Positions 37,182-48,800 of a DNA stretch of 64,000 bases are shown here, one piece after another. The notes below the pieces were generated by a model, which was given only the letters and a program-made list of their open reading frames with translations, was not told where the DNA came from and ran no database searches. Position numbers and translations under genes: made by a program. Where the stretch lies: assembly GCF_932526225.1 (NCBI RefSeq), contig NC_064037.1, positions 2,695,203-2,759,202 of the forward strand. Reading direction: 5' to 3'. The stretch's first letter is position 1. Every line of letters starts with the position of its first letter. This stretch comes from Nematostella vectensis. Taxonomy: Eukaryota; Cnidaria; Anthozoa; Actiniaria; Edwardsiidae.

Positions 37182-37391
37182 CGAATAGTTTTTAATAGAA
37201 TCAAAAAGCCCAAACTGTCGTGATCTCGTACCAGAACAATGAATACAATACACCAAAAATTGGAATTCGACTCTGCCAAATTTTGTCTTTAATAAGACTT
37301 CTTCAGGAAAGTCTGCCTTGAAGAAGTCTTATTAAAGACGAAAATTTGGCAGAGTCGAATTCCAGTTTTTGGTGTATCGAATAGTTTTTAA
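37182..37391. mobile_element. Foldback (inverted dimer) repeat with 14-bp target duplication
   Basis: The body at 37196-37377 is flanked by CGAATAGTTTTTAA at 37182-37195 and 37378-37391. About 60-bp inverted arms (about 37248-37307 and 37317-37377) meet at a 9-nt loop. The left arm and its 5' extension match the dispersed repeat at 12771-12897. A 14-bp target duplication is long for a DNA transposon and points to LINE-assisted insertion (inference). Confidence 0.8.
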
Positions 37392-38929
37392 AAGATTCTT
37401 GTTGTACAAAATGAATGAGTTTACGATATGACAATTTGCAAAGGCTGAACTTTGGTAAAGGGTAATAAGAGTTCTACAGACTAAGCATTCGCTACTATAT
37501 CCATGAAGTCCTTTGTTAATAACAACGTTATTGGTTTATGTTTGATAACACTCCGTTTTATTTATATAGAAGGAAGTCTTATTTTCATATGAGGCAGGGC
37601 CGTCTAATGACTTTAAGATAGGATAAAGAATCATGGGACTTTCAGCGGAAACAGCGCAGCATGACTAATATAGTGGACTCCCTATCGTCTTTTTTATTGT
37701 AAAGCCCTCAGGATTGCGACATTTGATTTGCCAAATGTCCTTATCGACAAGCACGACGAAACAATCAGATGAATAGAAAGATCGTAGCCAACGCAGTTCC
37801 TAAGAAACTGGACCTATCCTCATAGATCCGCACAGCAAAATTGCATAAGAATAATCAAAATGCAAACACACGGATAAGAAGATTGTAAGTCCTACCATTA
37901 AACTTTTTTCCAAGTCTGTTGTGTTCAAGCCGACCTCAATTATATATAAGAATGATGTTGTCGATTTTATTTAAAGTATTTATGGAAAAAAGCTGCAAAT
38001 ATTTTAATTATTTGTCGATTGCTTTCAATTCGTAGTTTTCCGAGCTGTAATCACTGCAAGTTGACAAAAGTAGCTTTGAAAAACACATAATATTACCTCG
38101 ACGAGGACACTTCTTTTTATTATCAGTACTCGGTCAGTATTTAATTAGATTTTCGTGTCATCCCCATCCCCATCTCCATTCATCCTTGATCGAGTGAAGT
38201 CCAGCTCGAGTCACCTACTATTCAGCCTATTAAGTTATGGTGTTTTACTCTCCAAAGTCGCTGGAAAACCACCAAAACGTCTATATTTTTACTTCTATTG
38301 CCGATTTCTATAACATTTTCTGTGGAACGCTGTGGGATATCTGGCTAGCACTCAGCTGGCTTCTATTTGCAGCTTTCTGAATGGATATTCGTGCGCGCGT
38401 CGGATGAATAAATATCAATCAGTTTATTATATAGCACATGTAGTGCGTATACGACATTACAGGTATCTTAAAAAAGGGCTGATATTTGTTTGACGGTGTC
38501 CATTATAGAACGGCAGAAAAAATTGGATGCATCTCTTTACCGTTTTAGGTTGACTGAACTGCTTATTGCACAATAGACATTTGATACTATATTTTACCAT
38601 GTTGTTTTCATTCAGAAGCCACATTTCTGTATTGGATTTCACTATAGTCTATATAACAATCAAATTATTTACCAATCTTGAAGTTCCCTACCAATTAGCA
38701 GGAGGCGAAACGTCGATTGCTTCAGAAATGTTCAATGCATGTCTTGTTTTTGGAAATACTTTTGAATATGACTAGGAGAGTATGTATTTCCTAATAGTTG
38801 TGATACTTTTGTTAAAACATTTTATCGTGCATTTACGTTGTATTTTTTTTTGGAAATTCGACATTATAAATGACATTCCTACCGTTTTCTATGTGCTTGA
38901 CTTCTTGTTTTTATTCTTCTTGTTGTCGT
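37392..38929. other. Non-coding DNA, nothing recognised
   Basis: A+T-rich. Short frames only, with no family resemblance. Confidence 0.35.
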
Positions 38930-39019
38930 CTTCTTTGTCTTCTTCTTCTTCTTCTTCTTCTTCTTCTTCTTCTTCTTCTTCTTCTTCTTCTTCTTCTTCT
39001 TCTTCTTCTTCTTCTTCTT

Positions 39020-39050
<31 letters not shown>

Positions 39051-39080
39051 TACTTCTTCTTATTATTATTATACTTCTTC
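38930..39080. repeat. (CTT)n microsatellite with a TTA tail
   Basis: More than 35 CTT/TTC units, then several TTA units. The poly-Ser and poly-Leu open frames across it are artefacts of the triplet repeat. Confidence 0.95.
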
Positions 39081-41085
39081 TCTTCTTTACTGTAGCTTCT
39101 GAGCTCTTATTTTCTCTGCAGCCTCCTCTTTAGAAAACTTGAACTGCAAATTCTTTCAAGACTATATCTATTTCTCGAGCAATTGATCTCCCTTGCTTCG
39201 GGCAAGTTTAATGGAAAAATTGCTCATTCTTGCTACCAATCCCTACCTCTGTACCGCCTCTGTGCTGACAATCTCCACCTCTCTTATTGGTCCAGATATC
39301 AATTTAGTTATAGAAAGTTATTTTTGTTGAGACTGTATTTTTCCTCTTATCCGGAGAATCTGCGTAAACATTAGAATTCTGAAAAATATTGAGATCGCAT
39401 AATTATGGCCAACTCCTGTAAAGCCTATAATAAACTATTCTTCCTAATCATGTTCTCTAAAACTAAAAGCAAAACCAAACTAGTATCGAGATGTGTACTT
39501 ATGTTTTTCAAATATTATGTTAATGTTAGGTTATTATAAAATTTCTTTAATAAGTGTTCTTAATTCCAGTCCCTAGCTGCTACGAGCCTGGGAGGCTTAA
39601 CTCATTACCCAGGAAATCTTTTTGTGTGAGTGGAGCCAAATTGTCGCCTATTCTTTTAATGCACATTTAATTTGATATCTTTCTTATTGGAAGTCGTACT
39701 AGCGTTTGCGAAAAACCATCGCGTTTGATTTTTGATACAACAGGAAATTTGTTAAGCATCTAGTTGTGAAAACCCGCTTTAAGGAGAGATAGCTATGTAG
39801 CTTTTTCGTCTGTTCCAATGAGACGTTTAACGCTCCATAGAGGATATTATCATGAGAATCCTGGTATTTGAGAGGAAATATGACTCGTGTTTGGTCGATA
39901 AAAGTCATATTATATAAACGGATATTTGGCTTTTATAGCCAAACTGTGTAGACATATCAGATAGGAACCGTCGAGAAAATGATACAGAGGAAAAACCTAG
40001 GCAAATAGAACGCTTTGAAATCGTTGTAATTCTTGGGTGGACAGCATAGTAGTATCAGGGGATCGTTTAGACGAAAAAAATATTTATTGTGACACTGAAA
40101 ATATGATGTTAAATTTTGAAACAAGCAAGCGCGGTCTGTTGACGTTTCACGTAAGAATGCTATTATTTTACTTAACAAGAAGTTGTTGTGATTGTTTATT
40201 TTCTTCCATCCAAGCTCTTTACAATGTTACAACACAATGCTTCCGATGAAACGCTGTAAAAGAAAAAAAAGAAAACCTATCAATGATTATGCCTTACTCC
40301 GAAAAAATGGGGAAAAATCGGAAAGGAGGCCAGAACCTTTGGTCTCAGCATACGGAAATGCATTTGCAATATTAGTCATGATACGTGAGTCGCGATACTC
40401 GGAGGCGGATGGGTTCCAGAAAGAGGGCCCGAAACAAGGGTTTCAAGAAAGGAGGGGTAATTGCTGCATATTTTGACTTTTCGCGATTCGTAAGTAGACT
40501 ACTATAACCAGTGTTCTTTCACGCGGAAAGTGAAAATTGAGCGTCTCGGCATTTCTATTATTGGTAATGTATTTATTGGTTGACAACCTTGTCAAGAACA
40601 GCAGAGAGACTGTTTATTGGAATTATCCAGTGAAACCATGGGAAGTAGAATATGTTTAGAATGTTTGATCCAACCATCACATACAGAATCACATTGATCA
40701 TACTACCCAATCCAGGTTCAAACGGGTTCGATTCGGCCCTACTTGTTGAACGTATGTGAGCTTTCTAGAAACTGGTCGTAGAGATGAGACATTTTTAAGC
40801 GCTTAGAACAAGGTTAATACTTTATACGCGCTAAATAATTTTTTTTGATTCTTTTATATCAAGCATCAGCGTGAATTCTCGCTTGTGATTCGTCAGAAGA
40901 CGCCACACATTTTTGGTGCTCGCAGTTTTACAGGCCGTCCTGTAATTGTATTATCTCTTTACCTTTTTACTTATCAGCAAAGCTCGCACATTTGCCTACA
41001 GTTTGTGATAGCGAATCGTCCACGCGGTGTATCACGTTTGAAGCAGTCAGAGGGCTCAATCATCTGATAAAGTTAAACGTGAAGT
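39081..41085. other. Non-coding DNA, nothing recognised
   Basis: No homology-bearing frame seen on either strand. Confidence 0.35.
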
Positions 41086-41272
41086 GATCGTTACACCAAT
41101 GTAAATCTTGACAAAAGATCGATACCCCAAAGTAATAATTGGCAAGTGATCGTTACCCCAAAGTAAATGCTTAGCAAGTGATCGTTACCCCCAAAGTGAT
41201 GTTTGGCAAGTTATCGTTACCCCAAAGAAATACTTTGCACGTGATTGTTACCCTAAAGTAAGGCTTGCCAAA
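41086..41272. repeat. Degenerate tandem repeat of about 32 bp, six copies
   Basis: Units contain GATCGTTACCCCAAAGTAA followed by a variable spacer ending in GCAAGT or a variant. Confidence 0.8.
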
Positions 41273-42869
41273 TTACTTTTTTAACTGTGCGACGTATGGG
41301 GAATATGTAACTAGTTATATTCGTATCTAATTCCTACCCTTAGAGTACCTCCTAGCTAAAATGGACTTTAGTAGCGAGGGGGGAGGTGTGCGATCCCCTG
41401 GTGCACCCTGGTATCCCTTGGTTATAGGCTTGCTAAGAATTTGTGGAGTCTATGTTGAAAAAGGGAACCTTGTGTCCACCCAATGGCATAATAAGTGCCT
41501 TACCGATCCACAGAGAGCACGCTGCGCGGGAGACATCACGCTTCTTGTGCATACTGAAATCGATATGAATGATTTATTACTACTTTGCAACCGCATTTCC
41601 CAACCAGCGATCACTTGGGCACCTTGGGTTATTTTTATATTGTGCTTAAAACCTCATCTTACATTGAACTGAATGCTCATTTATCAGCAAGCTCGATTTC
41701 ATGCTGTCATCGACCCATCGATTTTGGCGGCAAACTAATTTGGGAAGTCTTACGCCCGTTACGGTTTCTCCTCGGAAATGTGCACTACTCCCAAAAAAAG
41801 CCATTACTTGGAATTTATTGCCGCATTTGCAGGGAAACCCTCGTACAAGATACTTGGTTCGCATATATAGTGGTTAGAAGAAAAACTTTCATCGCTTACT
41901 GGAAGAAATATTCCTCCCCTATATGACTAAAAGCTGTTCTTCCTTAATTGGGTTTCCGAGGATGACATACATAGGGCTAGATCCCATATTAAGGGTTTTT
42001 TTCCATACACCGATATGTCGCGACCGATTTTTAGGAGTCAGTCTGATAACTTATAAACACACACAAAACCGGTACGACATTCGTCGCGCATAAAAACCGC
42101 CATGCCATTTTGAGAATTAACATTTATAAAAATGTTTGTTACACAACTTGAATAAGTATTATATTTTGGTAGGTCCTTATTTTTGTATTATAAAAGTTTA
42201 ACAACCGAATGAAACATTTTATCCAATATTCAATAAGCTCCAACTCTCCTTTCTTAACGCAAGCAACAGCTATGTTCAACTATGTTTTTTTTTAATTTGA
42301 CAGCGGCGGCCAGTCCTTTAATAGTTGATTCTAAATGCTTCTTTGATTGCATATGCATCTAGCTTAAGAACGCCGATCCACCCTTCATAATATTAACAAA
42401 AACAAAAGCAGTAGAATAAATTTTGTGTGTTGTGATTAGAAGCCGGGAAGTAAATCAACCGCAGGAGCCTTGCATAGGTTTATTTTATTGCGGTCCACAC
42501 ATTATTTTCAAAATTCTTCATTATCTGCTTCTTTCTCCTTCTTATGTTTAATATGTCATAATGTAAGCCGGCCCCAATCGAGTAAGAACAAAAACTCCAA
42601 CTGGTGCCTGGCTAGGAAAGTGCACAGTTGTGGCCCCCCTTTTTTTCGTTTTCCGCGAAAAAGTGGGTTAGGGTATTATACGTTTCTTATAAATTTTCAC
42701 TTATGATTTTTATGACTGCGCACATCTCCCTCAGCAAATCCTGGATACAGGCCTTTCCATAGTCATCCTTTTGATAAAGGTCATTACTGTTTTGACTTGT
42801 CTAAGGTCCCCGGCTTTGCTAAGGGTAATACACAAAGAAAAATAGGCCTTAATTTTGGTATTTTCTTAC
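41273..42869. other. Region downstream of the orphan signal exon
   Basis: If the exon at 42870-42939 belongs to a gene, its next exons should lie here or at lower coordinates. I found none with recognisable homology. Confidence 0.3.
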
Positions 42870-42939
42870 CTTCATCAGCTCCAGATTTGATGACCATGAC
42901 AAGAAGAAAAACGGAAAATAAGAACCCAGCACATGCCAT
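42870..42939 (-). CDS. Putative signal-peptide first exon, gene not resolved (partial)
   Basis: ATG at 42937-42939 in the context TTCGCCATGGC opens 23 codons plus one base (MACAGFLFSVFLLVMVIKSG, then ADE), followed by a strong donor GTAAGA. This is a typical hydrophobic secretion signal with a small-residue cleavage region. Intron phase (1) and size match the first exon of the cys-loop receptor gene at 51405-51468. No downstream exon could be identified, so it may be a secreted or membrane protein with rapidly evolving exons, or a relic of a receptor paralogue. Confidence 0.5.
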
Positions 42940-45833
42940 GGCGAAATCTTAACTTTCCTTTGATGAGATTTGGTATATTTTCTATTTGGATTCTATTCTA
43001 TGGCTTGGAGTTTGAGCCGAGTAATTGACCGCAGGCATTATTGAGAGTTTTCTTTTATTCAAATAACAAAACCACAATGACTAAGGTAATTTATACGCCA
43101 CAGAAAATACAGTCAAATAAATTTTAATGATAGTCGTCGTACTTCAAAGGTATTTCAGCCAAGAAGACTTATCTAACTTGCTGACGTTTTATTAGGTTTT
43201 GTCGACAGCGTTTGCCATTTCGAAATTTGGAAAAGGAGGTTAGAAAGGCGTTCGCCCTTCGTCGGAGCAAAAGAAACAGTTTCTTTTCAACCTTGTGTTG
43301 ATTTATACATTTTCTTTATAATCAAGAATTCTTGCGTTAACCTCGTCCGCTTCTGGTTTATATCTTTTTCGCTGCACGTCGTAGTAAATGATCACAATAC
43401 TGGAATTTTACTCGGGATTGTAACGATTTTTTACTGGGATACCTGTGGTAGACCAGTCATAAAATGCAACTGGTTTTTTTTTTGCTGCCGTCTCGCGATT
43501 TGCACAATGCAATTTCCAAGAACCGTTGCGCCACAGGCGATACTTCTTATTTTAGTGTATTGAATGCGACCTTACTGTAGCCTTTTTCTTACACGAAGTA
43601 TCTAGCCTACTGTCCTACGTCATCGCAATGTTAACAGAACCTTTTGCATAATTTAAAACTGTTACATTTGCGACCCAAGTGCGAGACACGCGGCTCAAGA
43701 TAAGAATTAAGTTAAGTGCTGACTGCTGACTGCTTTAGACTCATACAGCTTACTTCAAGAGTTAGTTAAATGTGCTCTGGACACTCATGAATGGACTCGA
43801 GGTATTTACCTTGATTGCTTAATCTATTTTAAAGGGAAGTAGTTTGAAACAATTGATGGAAATCGTCACCTACAAATCGCTTTGTCTATGAATCTACTTT
43901 ACATTGGAAACTTGACCGGCTACCCTAAGATGAATTTTATTTTCTTACTATAAAATATCTTGTTCTCTCTAATTGAATCTCATCATTTTAACCATGTCGA
44001 TTTTAATAAAGTACAGCATAGGTGTTGTACATGTAAGTGTAAAATATATACTTAAATCAATGAAAATTATTTTGGTACTTTGGTGCTTCCTTTAGATAAG
44101 CTTAAGTTTCGTTATTTCCCTGAAATACCTTTATCCCTCATTGAATGTCATTTTATTTTTATGGAACAATTTTAATAAAATCTAGAAATTTGTAATATTT
44201 TTGTAGTGTTGTTGATCTTGAAAATATGTTTATGCTCTATAAATTTTAATCAAGTCTGGATGTTCTATAGCCCTCTCATTTGACTTCAAAATAAATAAAT
44301 GTTGTTGTTTACTTGTAACATACATAAATAAAATAATACATTTCAATAAAATTATATTGTTAATACAATAGGACTTACTTTGGGTGATAAAATAAATTTA
44401 CCCCTAAGTGATAGCACATTGAGGGCAGTGAACCAAAGAAATGTTTACGAAATAACAATTTTAAAACACATTTTCAGCTTTCCTTTATCTTATTTCGGTG
44501 CTAACTCTGATGTAGGGATAGTATTTGAAGATAGGACAATCAGCCCTGTCTACTTACATGGAGCACACCTCGAGTCCACCCCACACCTGAAGAGTTGATG
44601 CTCTTACCTTTCTTGCCCCAATCAGTGTGGTGATATGGCATTTACAATAAAAAACAAGATTATATATATTTTTTTATTATATCCAAATTAGACAATAAAT
44701 TTTTTTTCATACATGTCACACAAACAAGTTGCAGATCTCAGGTATCCCAGTCAACCCTGCGCGCAGGGTCTAGTTTTTTATTTCCTTGACGACCAGGCTT
44801 TTAGGTGAATCAACTTAAATTTTTCTCACGTAATTCCTGTTAAGAAATTATTCCACTGAACAATGAAGAAACCCTTGTCACTGATAACATCTTTATTCAA
44901 AGAATTCAATCGAAAACAACACAGCTTTCTCATATCAGCCGATGGAAATGGATGCCTTCTCTTACTTGGTATCATGCTAAAATGGATGACAAAATTGCGG
45001 CTGACAGAGGCCAAAACAGACCAGGTTTTTTTGCAAGAGATAAATCTTTTTTCGCCGTTTTCAATCTAGAGTAGAATTATCTTTACTTCTATTAACAAAG
45101 CAAATAAGTGTTTTTATTATTCAAATGTTTAAATGAATTTCATATTGATTTCCTTTCGTTTTTAAACTGGAAATCATTGAGATCAAATCCGTTCCCCCAA
45201 CTGGCAAAATGCCTTAATACTGGATTATTGATGTTTCTGCAGCAAACAATTACCACAATTTTGCATTACCATTAAACATTCCATATATATACTAAGCCTT
45301 TATACTAAGTATGGACCACTTTTGTCCAACCTTAATGAATATTTTGAAGTTTTTCGGAAAGGGACAATTACTTATATTTTCAAGCAGTTGTTTGAAGGTT
45401 TACTTGTCCTGCTGATCGAGAAAAGTCACTGTTATCTGACAATTCATCTTAAATGATTGTCAATCCACATAACTTTTTTTCAAATTATCTGTTGAAGTTG
45501 ACTTTATGACTTACTGGACTAAAGATGCGGCTCGCCTGGTAATGAGTAAAGGAATACTACTGCCATAAAGGAATTAAAGAGGAACACCGATTAAGTCAAG
45601 CTTCCCTCTACTTGAACTCACTTCAATTTGTTTAGAGACAAATTTAAAGTCATTTCTATTCGGAAAACTCGAACCTTCGAAATGAAACTGACTGCAAGTT
45701 CCCTAGATAGAAAAAATTCAATTGTTTTTTTGGATATCTCAAACTCCACGCTGACTCATCAAACAGTTTTACCGTACGGTTATGGCACTACTGTTATCTT
45801 AAAAGCTGGAGTAAGCTTTCTTTCTTTCTGGCA
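42940..45833. other. 3' flank of the receptor-subunit gene, otherwise unrecognised
   Basis: A+T-rich non-coding DNA that should include the 3' untranslated region of the cys-loop receptor gene at its right end. No repeat or RNA gene identified. Confidence 0.35.
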
Positions 45834-48800
45834 TTAGATATATTTCGGATATTCTTTCTCTAGTTCCTTCGGTCTGTCCCAAAGTGAAGGCGCCCGAAGG
45901 AAAATTGCACCAACCGTGACAATTCCTAATACGACTGCAACACACAGTACAAAGCGATCCAAGATCTTGGCCGCGAGAGTCCATTCCCAATGCCTGTGGC
46001 AGCGCTCTTCTTCACTTATCTCAGCGTCGTAATCCCATTGATGACACTGAGCACCTTCATCAACTCTATTCTCACGCATGCTCCTATTTTCCACGAGGGA
46101 GAAATTATTGTTTCGATTGAGATGATGATTGTCAGATTCTTTATTTTCATTGTGGTTATCATTTGCGAAGAAGGTTTCAGGGTAGGCGAGCTCAAATCCT
46201 CCCTCGTCGCCAATCTCTGGGTCTTTCTTCCGCCGTGTTTGACGCATGCTTCTGGCTCTCACAATGTTAGCTGACTGGTTGTCGCTCTTGTGCATTGTGC
46301 GGCGTTTTGCTGCCGGATTAAAGCTCATTTGTCTTCTTGGATCTGTTTTGACAACAACGTCGTGCAAAAGAACAACTCGCGAAGTCCAATTGAGTATAAG
46401 CGTTCGCAACCACTGTGGCATTTTCCGGTTGGTGCGGTGATAGAAATTCAGTATCATCGTGGTTACCACGAGAGAAGCTCCTATCTCGAGAACAATCGCG
46501 AAATAGTATTGACCAAGAAGCGGGAAGTCATACGCCGGCATAATCTCTGAAGTTAGCTGCTGAAAGACGGTCATGGCCAACAGAACGGTGATGCTTAACC
46601 CAATTCGCTCGCCCGACTCCGGGGGTAGTACAAAACCCAAGAAGATCATTGACGAGATGAGGCAGCAGGGGATTATCAAATTAATGAAATAATCCAGCGA
46701 TTCACGCCGCATCCAGATTGTCAAGGTAACATCAGCAAACTGATTAGGAAATCCGTTGTACTGGCTGTGGCTGCCGACAATGTCGATATCGTAGATAGAC
46801 CATTCTCCATTTTTTTGGTAGTACCGTGTCGGGAAGGTCAGATTCATTGGGGACATGTCAAGTGTGGTAATATCGTGGGAAAATGAGCCGAATTTGAGCT
46901 TGCATGTCTGGCTATCGAAGGGAAAGAACTTAACCTTTATTTTGCATATGCTCTTTAGGAGTGCGGGACTTCTCCATTTGTTGGTTCCATTGCTGTACAT
47001 TATTACGTCTGTCTTGTACGTCGTCCGACCGCCTGCTGTTTGGTCTTGCTCATCAACGCTGGAAAAAATGCAGGTAAGCAGAGTAAGCCCCATTTACATT
47101 AACAATTTTTAGTTGACAACTATATTTGCTGGCATCTACACAAGCATTTTTTTCATGAGTGGCAATTTTAAATTGCCCAGAAAAAGCAAACCTGCTAGCT
47201 TTTGAGCAACTATAGTTGCCACATAAAAATTGACCACTCTGCTCCATCTACACTAGCAATTAAAAATTGTCACACAAAAAATGTCAACTAAAAATTGTTA
47301 GTGTACATGGGGCTTTAAGCAGAACCCCGGCTTAGTCGAAGCTTAGGGTTGTGATTACGCGCGCTGCCGTGGCCAGAAGGTTAGCCAATCAGCATGCGAT
47401 TATCACAAAAGTTAGCCAATCAGCATGCGAGAATCAAAAAAGTTAGCCAAGCAGCATGCGATTATCACAAGAGTTAGCCAATCAGCATGCGATTATCACA
47501 AAAGTTAGCCAATTAGCATGCGATTATCACAAAAGTTAGCAAATCAGCATGCGATTATTACAAAAGTTAGCCAATCAGCATACGAGAATCACAAAAGATA
47601 GCCAATCAGCATGCGATTATCACAAAAGTAAGCCAATCAGCATGCGATTGTCACAAAAGTTAGCCAATCAGCATGCGATTATCACAGTTTTGATTGACAG
47701 TAACTTCAGCATGAGGAATCCGTCGTGTTGTGATGTCCATCAAGCAGTTATTTGCCTCGGTGATTGGCTAGTGAAGTTCATGTCAATCAAATGGTACGTT
47801 TATCGCATCCTTATCGGTTTGCATCACAAAATTGTCAAGGTGGCCACGGTAGCGTGCGTCGCACTGTAAACTGCTAAGTAATAAATCATAAGTAGGCATT
47901 TCAGCTCTTTTTCTACCTCGAATAGACCGTTAAGACGAGGTAGGACAACACATATGGGATCAAGACTGAATTAATAAGTTTATTATTAATGGACGATACG
48001 TACTTATAGAAGAGCAGTATGTCAGGGACCCAAACGTCTTTCGCACTCACGTGGAGTATGTCCAGACCTCCGAACAAAGCCGGGTCCCAGGTCAACAAGG
48101 AATTATTCCACATCTGGAAATAACGATCAGCTTAAACGCAATAGACATACGCCTAAACCAACGTGTCGTGCTAAAAACAAAGTAACGCGCGCCAGGTCAT
48201 TGATGCCAAAATACACAAAACCAAACTGTTTTTAGCGTAAATGATGCAACACTAATCATAAGCCGACATTAACGCAGTGCTTCTTGTTTCCATCAGAACA
48301 AGACAATCTCACAAAGGTTATCTCATTTGATCTATACCCTGTTCCACTGGATTACTACTCTCTGGTACCATCTAATTGTCGTATGCACATTTTGTTACTT
48401 CCAGTGCTTTTGACGAAAAAAAATGGATTGAAAAACAATTCGCACAAAATGAGATAACCTCTTAAAGCGAGGTTCATGTTTTAATAGTAAGAACATAACA
48501 TTATGATATCGACTTAAGTACACCTCTTTAGACCAGTCAAAAGTGCGTGTACTATCAAGTATATTTTAATCATAAATTATTATTAGCAAACCTCTCTCCC
48601 AACATTTCACTTACTTGTCGTACCCTTACATGCCGTATCGACTTTAGTACACCTCTTTAGACCAGTCAGAAGTGCGCGTACTATCAAGTGTATTTTAATC
48701 ATAAACTATTATTAGACATACCTCTCTCCCCACATTTTACTTACTTGTCGTACCCATCCGTACACGGTGATCGCTTGCTGTTTTGCATTCTGAGGAAGAA

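Noticed and set aside
38782-39133. Poly-Ser and poly-Leu frames
   Set aside because: Translation of a CTT microsatellite; nothing protein-like on either side.
45990-46550. Several plus-strand frames of 64-94 codons
   Set aside because: Antisense to the long last exon of the cys-loop receptor.
47380-47689. Regular repeats that might look like a CRISPR array
   Set aside because: The 31-bp units abut with no unique spacers, the genome is animal and there are no cas genes.
48660-48690. A stretch reading TSDWSKE on the minus strand, first considered as receptor exon 3
   Set aside because: Its length does not keep the reading frame; the 45-nt exon at 48745-48789 has proper splice sites, phase and family match.
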